Position numbers and translations under genes: made by a program. This document shows, in pieces, positions 34,201-43,072 of a stretch of DNA of 48,169 bases; the first letter of the stretch is position 1, and every line of letters starts with the position of its first letter. The notes under the pieces are model-generated. The model was not told the DNA's origin. It worked only from the letters and a program-made list of their open reading frames with translations, and ran no database searches. The stretch is from a virus: positions 1 to 48,169 of the IMG/VR virus record IMGVR_UViG_3300027974_000052. One strand, 5' to 3'.

Positions 34201-36763
34201 GTCTCAATTAGTTGATGACCTTAAAGGCGGGTTAGATAAGTTTAGAACACAGGTAGCTAGTTCAGGTTCACCTATCCAACGTGAATATCAAAAGCGTTTT
34301 AAAGGTGCGTTGACTAACCCATTGACTAAAGAAATCAGTGGGCATTTTCTAATGGATCAAGCAGCAGACTCAGCAAAATTTACATTAGCTGCGGCTCAAC
34401 AAGGCAGGCCTGTTATTGAGGATGGGGTTGTTAGAATAGAAAAAGATGCTAACAACTTAGATAATTTACAGGCGCTCTATAAAAAATTAGCAGATCGTAT
34501 TGGTTCTCGTAGTGATGCTGACCACGCAGCGTCTGCTTATTTACAAGCCCAAAGATACCAACACCTGTTAAATAGAAATGCTGAAATACAAGGGCAAATA
34601 GACGCATTAGGAACTAGCGCTTCAGCCAAAAGTAAGGTCGAAAAACTTAAAAAACTACTTGTCAAAGTGACTCCTGAACAAGCCGCCGCTATTGATAGCG
34701 GTTTAGCATACGGTGAAAGACATCCTGAGATTAAGCAAATAGCTGATATGTGGAAAGCTATTAAAGATGGTATTGTCGATTTTCAAGAAAATACAGGGGT
34801 TATAAGTAAAGAGCTCGCAGATAAATACCGTGCTGATTCTGCCTATGTTCCCTTATATAGAGTGATTGACGACATAGAAAAAACAAATCCAGGCTACCGA
34901 TCTAAAGTTATGGGTATTGCTGGCGTTAATGCTGAAAAGCATTTTACAGGTTCTGATAGAGATGTGCATGATGTGTTTGCTAATATGGTGCAGCGTGTCG
35001 CATGGGGTATTCAAAGCGGGCTTAGGAATCACGCTAACCAACGAGTTGCTGAAGATTTAGGCGTAGTCGATGACGAAGGTAACACTGTATACCATAGCGC
35101 ACCGCCAAAAGATAGGGCGAGTTACTCCGCTCCAGTATGGATAGAAGGTAAGCAAAAATGGGTAGAGTATAGTGATCCTTCAATGGTCACTGCTATAAAA
35201 GGCATAGAACCTATTGCCCATCCTATTATTACTATGTTTGGCAGTGCAAGTAGATTGCTGCGTATGAGTGTCACCTCTCTGCCTATGTTCCAAGTAATTA
35301 TGATAGCCAAGGATGCTCCAAGAGCGGCAACACAATCAGGGGTAAATAAACCTTTTGAACTAATGGGGCGTGTTGTCAAGAACGGCTTTACCCTTTACGC
35401 AGATATGCTGAAAGGAAGAGAAAACGAAATAGTCAAAGAAATGGCTAGAGCAGGGGTTACTGGTGGGTATTCTCAAAATCCTCAAGAATTATCAGCGCAT
35501 ATCAACAGGAAATATAACCAAGAAGCTAATACGTTGGTTCAAAAGTTTTTAGATAAAATCGAAGAGATTTCTGCTATTTCTGATTTAGCACAACGCAAGG
35601 CTATATACGAACAGACTTTAAAAGAAACTGGCGATAAGATTTTAGCGGAAGATCGAGCAAGGAATATTGTAAATTGGAATCGTCATGGGGCTGACCCTAT
35701 GGTTAGGGTGCTTGCTCAAACAGTGCCTTTTATGAACGCTTATATTCAGTCAATGGATGTGTTGTTAAACACTATGAATGGCACGGGTATTAGTGCTAAA
35801 GAAAAGTCTATTGCTAGAAAAGAGTTCTATAGAACCGCTATGAATCTATCCATACTATCTTTTGTATATGCTATGGCTGTAGGTGGGGATGACGAATACC
35901 AAAAAATGAACGACAAAGATAAAATCAACAATCTTGTTATTCCTGGAATAGGTAAGATTCCTATAGCGTCTGAAGTTGGGTTTTTATATAAAGCGTTTCC
36001 TGAAATGTTGTATCAGTATGTGTCTCGTGAAGATACTAAAAACCCAATGGACGCGACTAAACTACAGAGCGCTTTGTGGAACTCTTTTGCTAATGCCGTG
36101 CTAAGTCCTAACATGATGCCACAACTAGCCAAACCCGCAATTGAGGCTGCAACTAATCACAGCTTTTTAACAGGTAATGAGCTTATCGGCCCTCACTTAA
36201 AAGACAAAGAAGCTGCACTACAGTTTAATGAAAGTACCTCTGAGCTTGGCAAGTTGCTAGGCTCTACAGGACTTATTGCTCCTATTAAAGCTGACCATTT
36301 AATAAAAGGCTACGGTGGCACATTAGCCAGCTTAACCCTAATGCTGACAGATGCTATTGTGGATCAATTCTCTGATGTTAAACGACCCGCACAATCTCTT
36401 TATAAAAACCCAATTATAGGATCATTTGTTAATGACCCACGTTATAAAGACCAAATAGACAGCTACTATGACCTATTAGAAGAATCTAATAAAGTTGCGG
36501 GTAGCTTAAAAAGGCTAAAAGACTTAGGGCGTGTTGACGAAGCTAAAGAGTATCAAGCGGAGCATAAAGATATGCTTAGAACACGATCTCAAGTACTTAG
36601 CTTACAAAGGCAAATGACTACGCTTAGAGCCCAACACGTTAAAGTAGTTAGCGATCCTAACCTAACCGCAGATGAAAAAAGACAAAGGTTAGATGCCCTA
36701 GAAGAGCGTATGGGTAAGGCTACTCGTAATATTAATTTGCTTAGAGTTAAAGCTGGAATGTAA
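31289..36763 (+). CDS. Giant polyvalent internal virion protein (zincin-like and LPD38-like regions)
   Basis: This is an 1824-residue protein, the last structural gene. The start (VYKVQDPQGNNYTVEGPDGA) is common among large phage internal proteins. Residues about 130-180 are a Gly/Ala hydrophobic membrane-active stretch. Residues about 785-880 resemble the peptidase-like module of phage large polyvalent proteins: ALHEMGVHVGMEKMVG with His808, Glu809 and His813, then HAEEALAYLVE. Its spacing is HExxxH rather than classic HExxH, so activity is uncertain. Residues about 1430-1700 match the LPD38-type domain (ARNIVNWNRHGADPMVRVLA, VPFMNAYIQSMDVLLNTMNG, NPMDATKLQSALWNSFANAV). Likely ejected into the host with the DNA. 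Confidence 0.8.
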   Translation: MAVYKVQDPQGNNYTVEGPDGASDEEVLSQIQAYNQQPLPAETKKPSLGERFKTGVQETLEGLGTAIQAPFLSNEELAQRFKEHQANQKPSAGSLEKVQQIAETQGYLPAGKEALSQVPGVVAEQGGNLGAVGAGALGGAALGSVVFPVIGAPMGALAGAGAALFGISAGSNIERQISEQLKNNEKVDPNLLAAYGTAAVQAGIDVIGGPEKFFVEQFGKVAGKQLTEQFYKEGLGKTIGMGIAKNIATEVPTEIGQQALERAQARLPVTGDEAIKEYGQAGYQASLASPIGAPIRMYEKGQAQTEVANQQAEEQRKVEAQQAEQAKQDAEQQAYYADIASHIKPNETSLQDVINRQVEAASQLSDKDKKQYAKELEAHANEPSGQLTHDENGHEVPLSNWDVYYRDHVAQIDAAKKEQDALEAAHGQTTIPGIEPVVQPVSNTAEAPEAVNEQTAAEYLSGLDTRFTNPSQIKKALKDTDYSALGPKKILDIYKTLPKQESVFGEEGKLNQAVKPEEQVIKPEGQVAKPEEQAQAVRPEEQAVFDLFNEDLFKGAEEEKQKNDLIRNNIVSFLDNHADSELKRAEELAAKKYKKNTNIIDFEDKYHPYSDKGAMSIENINESKRQKIISQYKQNANSANKLAEKLRLKTLSIQKLDDELKRIEDLVNSNQLDVPESFSKKGFSKDDFIMSLFSSKVLNDSYGTFGKNSLAQKVVAEIKKARTPSESTYSIAPTESATPHTSESLAGSLSPEMKKLVASGKAVMHDTQETLPGENHPANVQGMTTADGVTHYVANKLTPETIQNVALHEMGVHVGMEKMVGSKVWENIKNQAMTNQGKAFDAARAAIPKDTPAHLHAEEALAYLVEKAPNLPIVRRVISAIRNWARTTLGANLKLTEADARHLATKALRKEANTSERTARNGDTRSSIQTPQNDADLRAATEVYATPKPAKKTSATDRALAAGKYVSESPVSQLVDDLKGGLDKFRTQVASSGSPIQREYQKRFKGALTNPLTKEISGHFLMDQAADSAKFTLAAAQQGRPVIEDGVVRIEKDANNLDNLQALYKKLADRIGSRSDADHAASAYLQAQRYQHLLNRNAEIQGQIDALGTSASAKSKVEKLKKLLVKVTPEQAAAIDSGLAYGERHPEIKQIADMWKAIKDGIVDFQENTGVISKELADKYRADSAYVPLYRVIDDIEKTNPGYRSKVMGIAGVNAEKHFTGSDRDVHDVFANMVQRVAWGIQSGLRNHANQRVAEDLGVVDDEGNTVYHSAPPKDRASYSAPVWIEGKQKWVEYSDPSMVTAIKGIEPIAHPIITMFGSASRLLRMSVTSLPMFQVIMIAKDAPRAATQSGVNKPFELMGRVVKNGFTLYADMLKGRENEIVKEMARAGVTGGYSQNPQELSAHINRKYNQEANTLVQKFLDKIEEISAISDLAQRKAIYEQTLKETGDKILAEDRARNIVNWNRHGADPMVRVLAQTVPFMNAYIQSMDVLLNTMNGTGISAKEKSIARKEFYRTAMNLSILSFVYAMAVGGDDEYQKMNDKDKINNLVIPGIGKIPIASEVGFLYKAFPEMLYQYVSREDTKNPMDATKLQSALWNSFANAVLSPNMMPQLAKPAIEAATNHSFLTGNELIGPHLKDKEAALQFNESTSELGKLLGSTGLIAPIKADHLIKGYGGTLASLTLMLTDAIVDQFSDVKRPAQSLYKNPIIGSFVNDPRYKDQIDSYYDLLEESNKVAGSLKRLKDLGRVDEAKEYQAEHKDMLRTRSQVLSLQRQMTTLRAQHVKVVSDPNLTADEKRQRLDALEERMGKATRNINLLRVKAGM

Positions 36764-36786
36764 AAAAGCCCCGCGTAAAGCGGGGC
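36762..36786 (-). terminator. Terminator ending the replication operon
   Basis: A seven-base-pair stem GCCCCGC (36768-36774) and GCGGGGC (36780-36786) with a five-base loop is followed on the minus strand by six T (A-tract 36762-36767 on plus). No T-tract exists on the plus-strand side, so it mainly stops leftward transcription from the primase gene. A second seven-base inverted repeat, GCAATGC/GCATTGC (36815-36821 and 36833-36839), lies in the same 83-base convergent gap. Confidence 0.9.
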
Positions 36787-36846
36787 AAGAACCACGGAGA
36801 AACACTTAATAAGCGCAATGCCATAGTACCACGCATTGCCCCGTTG

Positions 36847-39798
36847 TCAATGATGTAAATAGTCGGTAGTCAGTTTAGACGAGTCTAGCCAAAGTACAGG
36901 AACTGGAACCCCCGCAGCTTCCGTATTCTCAGCTAACCGCTTGCGCGTTTTAATACTTATCACAACACCCTTACTTTCTATATCGGAATAAAAACTACGC
37001 ACTGGGATTCTGCGTTCTGCACACCATCGTTCTAAGGCGCTCTTTGCTATGAACATGTGATTATTATCGGGTTCAACACGTACAACTAATGCCCCCATAG
37101 CTTCTTTAGTAGGCCTCTCATTTAAAATGAGATCATTAATAGTTACACTGCCCCCATTAACAACGATAACATTTCTATTATGCTCATTTAAAAACCGCCC
37201 TAGCACTGCCATAGAATCTTCAGAGCTGCACTCTTTTACTGTGTCTTGAATATTGCCTAATGTACGCACCCCCCACTGCATTACAGACTCGATGTCTATA
37301 TCATGAAGACCCAACTTTTTAGATATTTCAGCTCCAGTAAAAGCTGCTGCACAACATGCTGAGTAAAACCGAGCTTTGCTTTTAAATCCTGCGCGTTTAT
37401 CAAATGCTCGTTGTATCTCATCCATGCGAGCAATGACTGCGGGTAAATTCTCCACTACGTACTCCATATATACTTCCCCTGCCATACCATAGTTTTCAGG
37501 CAGTATACGTTCGTACCACACGTCAGACTCTTCCTTAGTCATGCTCTCATCATCATCTATAGCTATCTCCATAATACGGTACATTTCCCCCTCTACAGAA
37601 GATTTGTGGCTTTTAAGTGTATCGTATAAGCTGTTGTTGCCTGATGTTATAGCGATAGTATCCCAAGAAGTTTTATTTTTACGTAGGGTGTTGGTATGAG
37701 ATGACATACGTTCTTTGCCCTTATTCTGAGATATATCAAACACGAAGTCACTTAACTTGTCTGGATCCATATTAGTTATCTCGTCTATGAGTAGGGGCAA
37801 ATGGCGTAGTATACCGAACCTGTGAAACTTAGCGTTAGTAGTATCTTTGGTAAGCATAAGAGTATCTTCTGGATGCCCCCAAATACTACCCGCCATTTTC
37901 TGAACGGTTGTTTTACCCACACCAGAAGCTGAGTTAGTGAGATGCACCGTCATACTGCCTAAGTTTAAAAAGTTATATAGTGGCGCACCGAAACCAACGA
38001 ACAAACCAAATGCCCTAGCCTCATTACCTTTTTTAGCATATAGGTTAGCTACACTTTTCCATACCTCTAGTGTCCCCACGCGCTGATACAAAGGAGTTAC
38101 TTCATCTGCAACGGCAGAAGTAGGGCTAAATAGTATGCCTTTACCTTGAGCTATTTCACGATTGCCCATAACAAAGCTAGTATTATCATCATGCCACCCG
38201 AATTGTGCCCTTGCTTGTTCTGGCTTACCCGCCTTTTTCTCCAGCATCTCAATCCAATCCATAAAATATTGTTGTAGTAACCCTAAGCTTCTAGGGGATA
38301 TAGCCTTATAAACACCATGAAAAGATAATATCTCTTGGCACCTATCTCTCTTGCCTATATCAGTTAAGGGCATAATAAACTCTATGACCTTTTTAGGCTC
38401 ATTGAGTCCTTGAGAAGCAATATGTACTATCTGTACCGATGACCCACTGCAATGCGGATCGTCTAAACGCTTTTTAACCCAAAGGTCATTTTCATAAATA
38501 ACATCTTCCGCCTGCTCATTAGAGGCATCCTCTTCGTCTTGGTTCTCTATTGATAACTTGACGACACCTCCTGTCGCGCGTCTAGCCCACCCATAAGGAT
38601 AGGTGTGAGGGGCTTCCATGGTTACGTTCTGTTTTAACCCTTCATGCACTACGTCTTCTAATACATTGTCCGTAGGAGTAGCAAGTTCTGTATATTTCCC
38701 TAATTGAATAGGGCTTGTAATTTTTCCTTTGTGGAGACATCCTTTGCATCCATCTGGCTCTAACTGCTGAAATTGTAAGCAAGTGCGTGGCCCTTTAAAG
38801 CGATCTGCTTTAGCTTCGGTTAACCCTTCGTCATACCCAGGATGCCCCTTAGACATTATGTGTATGTATTCAGCACTGTCTGTACATGCTTTGGCAATAG
38901 AAAGGACTGCCCACCACATAGGCTCGCCTAACGTAGCTCTATTTTTATAAGCGTCTAGTATCTGTGGGCATCCCGCGCAGCGTTCAAATATTTTATTTTT
39001 AAAACTGACTTCTTCATTACCCTCTTTATCAGTGATAATGGTTTTTACTTTTTCTTGATTAGTTACATACTTATGACTTTTACGTAAGATTATTTCAAAC
39101 TTACTAGGCGACTGCTCGCCATTGCTCATTAAGCTTTTAGTTAATTCGTCAGCAGATGTTAAGTTATTATGCGATATAGCAGGCGGTATCTTCGCTGAAA
39201 AGTCTGCAAAAGATATAGGCGCTGAAGCATTTCTAACTAATACGGGTTTCTTTTTAAGTGGGTCTTTAGTATTGAAAGTATCAGGCACCCGTAAAATACG
39301 CGCCCCATCTCCAGTAACACTATTATCTGCATGAAAGCCCAGCTCTTGTGCTTTTTCTTTTAGTCCAATACCTACGGGTTTCCATAAGTCATAAGGCACA
39401 TCTTCTGTTAAAAACCAATATGCATGGATACCATTACCTGAATCTACTAATGTTGGTATAGGCAGTTCTACGTGCGTACAAAACTCATACAGGGCTTTAA
39501 CTCCTTCGTTTTTAGTTTTGTATGTCTTAGTTGCACCACAATCTATATCGACAAAAAATGATCGGTGATAAGCGATATTAGATACGCTCGCTTGTTTAGT
39601 ATTATCTACAAAAGCTGGAGTGCCAAAATACACCTCGCGGCCTTGTTCTAACAACTCTCCTATAAAAGCATCGGCTTGATCTAGGGAGCTAAAAAATTTG
39701 GATATGGGCAATCCACGAGTCTGGTCGTAATACAGACCTCTTATATTGATGTAACCCGTTGGGCCAAACATCTTATTAAAAAACTCTCTCCGTGTCAT
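36847..39798 (-). CDS. Primase-helicase (AEP-like primase plus superfamily 3/DUF927-type helicase)
   Basis: This is a 983-residue replication enzyme. Residues about 80-130 carry archaeo-eukaryotic primase motifs: SFFVDIDCG (Asp84, Asp86) and DSGNGIHAYWF (His125). A Cys cluster follows (FERCAGCP around residue 270; TCLQFQQLEPDGCKGC around 345). The C-terminal half is a DUF927-type ATPase: Walker A-like SASGVGKTT (Lys629) and Walker B LLIDEITNMD (Asp672, Glu673), preceded by VGFGAPLYNFLNLG. It should prime and unwind DNA at the phage fork with the family A polymerase. ATG 39798 has AAGG upstream; an intrinsic terminator separates it from the preceding gene. Confidence 0.85.
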   Translation of the reverse strand: MTRREFFNKMFGPTGYINIRGLYYDQTRGLPISKFFSSLDQADAFIGELLEQGREVYFGTPAFVDNTKQASVSNIAYHRSFFVDIDCGATKTYKTKNEGVKALYEFCTHVELPIPTLVDSGNGIHAYWFLTEDVPYDLWKPVGIGLKEKAQELGFHADNSVTGDGARILRVPDTFNTKDPLKKKPVLVRNASAPISFADFSAKIPPAISHNNLTSADELTKSLMSNGEQSPSKFEIILRKSHKYVTNQEKVKTIITDKEGNEEVSFKNKIFERCAGCPQILDAYKNRATLGEPMWWAVLSIAKACTDSAEYIHIMSKGHPGYDEGLTEAKADRFKGPRTCLQFQQLEPDGCKGCLHKGKITSPIQLGKYTELATPTDNVLEDVVHEGLKQNVTMEAPHTYPYGWARRATGGVVKLSIENQDEEDASNEQAEDVIYENDLWVKKRLDDPHCSGSSVQIVHIASQGLNEPKKVIEFIMPLTDIGKRDRCQEILSFHGVYKAISPRSLGLLQQYFMDWIEMLEKKAGKPEQARAQFGWHDDNTSFVMGNREIAQGKGILFSPTSAVADEVTPLYQRVGTLEVWKSVANLYAKKGNEARAFGLFVGFGAPLYNFLNLGSMTVHLTNSASGVGKTTVQKMAGSIWGHPEDTLMLTKDTTNAKFHRFGILRHLPLLIDEITNMDPDKLSDFVFDISQNKGKERMSSHTNTLRKNKTSWDTIAITSGNNSLYDTLKSHKSSVEGEMYRIMEIAIDDDESMTKEESDVWYERILPENYGMAGEVYMEYVVENLPAVIARMDEIQRAFDKRAGFKSKARFYSACCAAAFTGAEISKKLGLHDIDIESVMQWGVRTLGNIQDTVKECSSEDSMAVLGRFLNEHNRNVIVVNGGSVTINDLILNERPTKEAMGALVVRVEPDNNHMFIAKSALERWCAERRIPVRSFYSDIESKGVVISIKTRKRLAENTEAAGVPVPVLWLDSSKLTTDYLHH

Positions 39799-39824
39799 AA
39801 CCTTGCCTGTTTAAATTAGAGGGT

Positions 39825-39849
39825 AAAAAAGGGGGCTACGCGCCCCCTT
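39825..39849 (-). terminator. Intrinsic terminator upstream of the primase-helicase
   Basis: An eight-base-pair stem AAGGGGGC (39829-39836) and GCCCCCTT (39842-39849) around a TACGC loop is followed on the minus strand by a run of T (A-run 39825-39830 on plus). It sits 17 bases after the ssDNA-binding-type gene and would reduce expression of the primase-helicase relative to it. Confidence 0.85.
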
Positions 39850-39866
39850 ACACTAGACTAAAGTTT

Positions 39867-40766
39867 TTAGTCTTCGTCATCGCCCCATTGATTTAATACG
39901 TCAGCTAGGTCTTTAACTACGGGTGCTGACTTCTTTTCTCTAACGGTAGGTGCTTTTTCTTCTTCAGGTTGTGGCTCACGAAATAAAGGAGCAGCAGGTT
40001 TTTCAAAAGGCAACTCTTTATCTTTTTTAGCTTGGCCATCTATTGCGCCAGGATTATTAGACACTGCTTGAACCGCTGCTGGGCTTTGCCCCTTTTCTAC
40101 AGCAATAGATATTTCTTCTATGCTCAAAGGTTTAACCGCACGGAATGTCAGCTTGGGAGTAGCCGAGCTAGTATCAAAACGAATTTCAGTTACTACACTT
40201 GAAATACTTAGCCCATTACCGCCTAAAAATTTAGCGTAGGCTTCTAAAGGCATTTTACCATTATCCGCTTTGCCAAAGATAGACTGCGCTGGCAGTATCA
40301 ATTGGTAAATATCGCTATCTTCTGTTGGCTGCCCTAACACTACGGCTAGTCTACGACTAAAACGGCACGCTCTTGATGTACCTTGACCAGAGCCTGCTAT
40401 ATTTTGCGGGCATACTGCACAGGCACTTGCTTGTGCTTTCTCAGAAGAAGCATCAGGTTTAACACCATCATTAGACCAGCAAGACGGTAGTACCACCTCA
40501 CCTTCTTTAAAAGTATCTGCATAATATGTCCTGCTAGTTTTAGGCGCTGCGTTAATAATAACTAAGTCCATAGAGCGGTCTTCGTTTTTCATAACTTCTT
40601 GACCATCTACGATCATTCTAAAGATGCCGCCCTTAATAGAAATGCGCTTGTTGTTTACACCACTTCCACCCATAAGACTTTTAGTTAGTTCATCTAAAGC
40701 ACCTGTACGTAGATGTGCAGGGATTACCGCTGATGACTCACGGAATAAAGACATTTCATTTGACAT
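39867..40766 (-). CDS. Probable single-stranded DNA-binding protein
   Basis: This is a 299-residue protein. A central Cys motif reads LPSCWSNDG, then ACAVCPQN and ACRFSRRLAV: four Cys likely bind zinc within an OB-type core, as in several phage ssDNA-binding proteins. The C-terminus is long, Pro/Glu-rich and ends in the very acidic WGDDED, the tail type by which SSB and gp32 recruit partners. High expression is suggested by AGGAG and by the terminator directly downstream. Assignment rests on motif and location in the replication operon. Confidence 0.68.
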   Translation of the reverse strand: MSNEMSLFRESSAVIPAHLRTGALDELTKSLMGGSGVNNKRISIKGGIFRMIVDGQEVMKNEDRSMDLVIINAAPKTSRTYYADTFKEGEVVLPSCWSNDGVKPDASSEKAQASACAVCPQNIAGSGQGTSRACRFSRRLAVVLGQPTEDSDIYQLILPAQSIFGKADNGKMPLEAYAKFLGGNGLSISSVVTEIRFDTSSATPKLTFRAVKPLSIEEISIAVEKGQSPAAVQAVSNNPGAIDGQAKKDKELPFEKPAAPLFREPQPEEEKAPTVREKKSAPVVKDLADVLNQWGDDED

Positions 40767-40767
40767 T

Positions 40768-41001
40768 TTATATGCTCCTAATTGTATTTTGTTGGATTAT
40801 TAAATCGGCTAACTCTGCTTTGTTGTATAAGTTTTTTCCACTTAGTCCTTTACGATAAGCCTTTATTAGCCCTTTATTTCTGAGAGTGGCTAGCTTCTGT
40901 CTGCTTACCTTAAGCAAGTCGAGTACTTCCACAGTGGTTAGCCACTGGTCATCAGTGAGGGGGTTATCATAGCCCTCGTTTACTACATCGTCAATTATCA
41001 C
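40768..41001 (-). CDS. Small helix-turn-helix DNA-binding protein
   Basis: This is a 77-residue protein with an excisionase/MerR-type winged helix: WLTTVEVLDLLKVSRQKLAT, LRNKGLIKAYRKG and LYNKAELADLI. Such proteins act as small regulators or recombination directionality factors. There is no integrase in the window, so regulation of phage transcription is more likely. It starts from GTG (41001) with an excellent AGGAGG upstream. Confidence 0.75.
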   Translation of the reverse strand: MIIDDVVNEGYDNPLTDDQWLTTVEVLDLLKVSRQKLATLRNKGLIKAYRKGLSGKNLYNKAELADLIIQQNTIRSI

Positions 41002-41012
41002 TTTACTACCTC

Positions 41013-41408
41013 CTATTTGGATTTACGGACTGACACGGTATATCTGCTGTCACTGTTGAGCCCTATGGGCAATTGGTCTGGGTTTTCTTCTAAGAATTTT
41101 TTAATATTTGTCTGGTGAATACGCTGCTCCATCAAGTACATAGCATCGTTATCTTTTATAAACTGGAACATGTTTGCCCAGTCACTAGTCCAATAACGAG
41201 TCTTTATGGTACGGGTCACCGTACCGTGCTTTGTTTTGATGTTGTCTGCACCTATTTCTTTAAGCATTTCTTGCAGCTTGTCAGACACCATGTCTTGCTG
41301 GGTCTTTAATTCAGTATCTAACTCTTCAAATGCTTTAAGTGCTTGCGCACGTTTGTCTCTAAGCTTTATGTATATGGATACTAGCTTGTCTGCGGTTATT
41401 TCTGTCAT
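41013..41408 (-). CDS. Conserved replication-operon protein with coiled coil
   Basis: This is a 131-residue protein. The N-terminal half is a coiled coil (KLRDKRAQALKAFEELDTEL), and the C-terminal half has TVTRTIKTRYWTSDWANMFQ, FIKDNDAMYLMEQRIHQTN and LNSDSRYTVSVRKSK. This 'RYWTSDW...F..FI..+.A..L.E+R.HQ.N....L' pattern is found in phages near helicases. Some relatives are called Gam- or Gp157-like, but that is not certain. An inverted repeat lies in its leader. Confidence 0.72.
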   Translation of the reverse strand: MTEITADKLVSIYIKLRDKRAQALKAFEELDTELKTQQDMVSDKLQEMLKEIGADNIKTKHGTVTRTIKTRYWTSDWANMFQFIKDNDAMYLMEQRIHQTNIKKFLEENPDQLPIGLNSDSRYTVSVRKSK

Positions 41409-41426
41409 AGTGGTCTCCGATTGTCT

Positions 41427-41443
41427 CTTACGAATATCGTAAG
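41427..41443 (-). promoter_or_regulatory. Perfect 7-3-7 inverted repeat in the leader of the 41408 gene
   Basis: CTTACGA and TCGTAAG flank three bases in the short gap between the helicase stop and the start of the coiled-coil gene. As DNA it is a candidate operator; as RNA it is a hairpin 19 bases before the start codon and just upstream of the GGAG ribosome site. The nearby small helix-turn-helix protein is a possible partner, which is inference. Confidence 0.5.
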
Positions 41444-41467
41444 GTGGTGTAAATATAGCAAAGTTTT

Positions 41468-43027
41468 TCAGGCTTGTCCAATTATATTTTTATACATATC
41501 AAGTAACGTAGTTTGCGCTGCTGTTTTACTAGTAAGATTTGTATAAAGTGTCCGTTCTACTTGGCTGCCTACTAAATGCACTACCGTGCAATGGTTCTTT
41601 TGCCCTGCCCTATGTACTCTAGCATTGGCTTGTAGATAAGTTTCAGTGCTTGTTATCGGCCCCCACCATATTATTGTGTTAGCTGCATGTAAAGTTATGC
41701 CATGAGCTGCGGCTTTGGGTTGAATAATCAGTACCTGTATATCTTTTGTTGTTTGAAAGTCTGTAATTATTTTAGCTCTGTTGGTAGCTGATATGCCCCC
41801 ATGAATAATATCTGACGTTATGCCCAGTGAATCTAAATGGGTTTTTATAGTAATGATCCCATGCTTAAAATTAGCAAATATTAATACCTTATGGCTACTC
41901 TGCTCTATTATGCTCGTCATTTCTTTAAGCTTTGCTGAGCAATCAAACTCTACTACTTCCCCAGTATCGCTATAGACCGCCCCTGAACTAATCTGCAATA
42001 GCTTATTCATTTTTACCGCAGCATTGACCGCGCTAACTTCTTCTCCAGCCGCTTCAAATAACATTTCTTTTTTCAAGATGTCATAATATTTCTTTTGCTG
42101 TGAAGTCATAGGAGTGTCCCGCTCCACATAGGTTAACTCTGGTAAGTCTAAACATTCTTCTTTGGTGTATCGTATAGCGGGCTGTAAAACTTTGAACACG
42201 GTAGCTTGTGCATCGGTACGGGGGATGTATTTAAACTGAGTTAGCCGCAACATAACCTGATCTTTAAACGCTCCTATATATTTAGGCACGGAATTAGGAT
42301 TGAGCATTTTGGCTAGCCCGTAAGCATCCATTGGTGACTGCGCAGCAGGTGTACCTGTTAATAGCCACATCCAAGTATTAGGTGTGATAAGCGAGTTTAA
42401 AGTTTTCCATCGTCTGGTAGTGGGTATTTTTAATGCTGAGGCTTCATCGCATACAATTAAATCAAATTTACCTTTTGCTATATCGTTAACTACTATCTCT
42501 ATGCCGTCATAATTTATGATGACAAATTCTGCATCGGACTTTAACACTTTAATTCTTTTATTTTTTGAACCATGAGCTATATCTACTTTTCTGTGCATAG
42601 CTGTTTTAAATAGATCAGCTCTCCATGCAGTGTCCATAATAGACAAAGGGCAAACAATTAAAACACGGCTAATAATTTTTTTTGATAACAGATAGTCTGC
42701 CGCCCAAGCTACGCTCATAGTTTTCCCGGTTCCCATATCGTTCAGGCAAAACGCTCGTTTGTTTAAAGTTAAAAAAGAAGCTGTCGTTCTTTGATGGTCA
42801 AAAGGTTTATACATACCTGGCCATTCGTATTGCCCTTCTATAGGGGAAGGCGCTTTTTTAAACCCTAGTTTGTGTAAGATAAAGGTGTTAGTTAATGTCC
42901 ATTTAACAAGGACTTCGTACCCTACATCGGGTACTTCCCGTATTACTTTAGACTGCTCTATAACGTCAGTTATTTTATCTGGGTTACGGGTACGGATAAG
43001 CAGTGCTTTATTGTCTATAATTTCCAT
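41468..43027 (-). CDS. SNF2-type DEAD/H helicase
   Basis: This is a 519-residue superfamily 2 ATPase. ATG 43027 is preferred (AGGA eight bases upstream) over the in-frame TTG at 43045. Visible motifs in order are Q-like PFDHQRTTASF, I MGTGKT (Lys102), Ia VLIVCPLSIMDTAW, II VCDEAS (DEAS instead of DEAH), III LLTGTPAAQSP, IV VLIFANFKHG, V LHAANTIIWWGP and VI QANARVHRAGQ. This is a compact SNF2-like translocase, found in many phages and probably acting in replication or recombination by remodelling DNA or protein-DNA complexes. Confidence 0.92.
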   Translation of the reverse strand: MEIIDNKALLIRTRNPDKITDVIEQSKVIREVPDVGYEVLVKWTLTNTFILHKLGFKKAPSPIEGQYEWPGMYKPFDHQRTTASFLTLNKRAFCLNDMGTGKTMSVAWAADYLLSKKIISRVLIVCPLSIMDTAWRADLFKTAMHRKVDIAHGSKNKRIKVLKSDAEFVIINYDGIEIVVNDIAKGKFDLIVCDEASALKIPTTRRWKTLNSLITPNTWMWLLTGTPAAQSPMDAYGLAKMLNPNSVPKYIGAFKDQVMLRLTQFKYIPRTDAQATVFKVLQPAIRYTKEECLDLPELTYVERDTPMTSQQKKYYDILKKEMLFEAAGEEVSAVNAAVKMNKLLQISSGAVYSDTGEVVEFDCSAKLKEMTSIIEQSSHKVLIFANFKHGIITIKTHLDSLGITSDIIHGGISATNRAKIITDFQTTKDIQVLIIQPKAAAHGITLHAANTIIWWGPITSTETYLQANARVHRAGQKNHCTVVHLVGSQVERTLYTNLTSKTAAQTTLLDMYKNIIGQA

Positions 43028-43072
43028 GATAATCCTATGCGCCAATCACTTACGGTGATGAATCGAGTTTAA

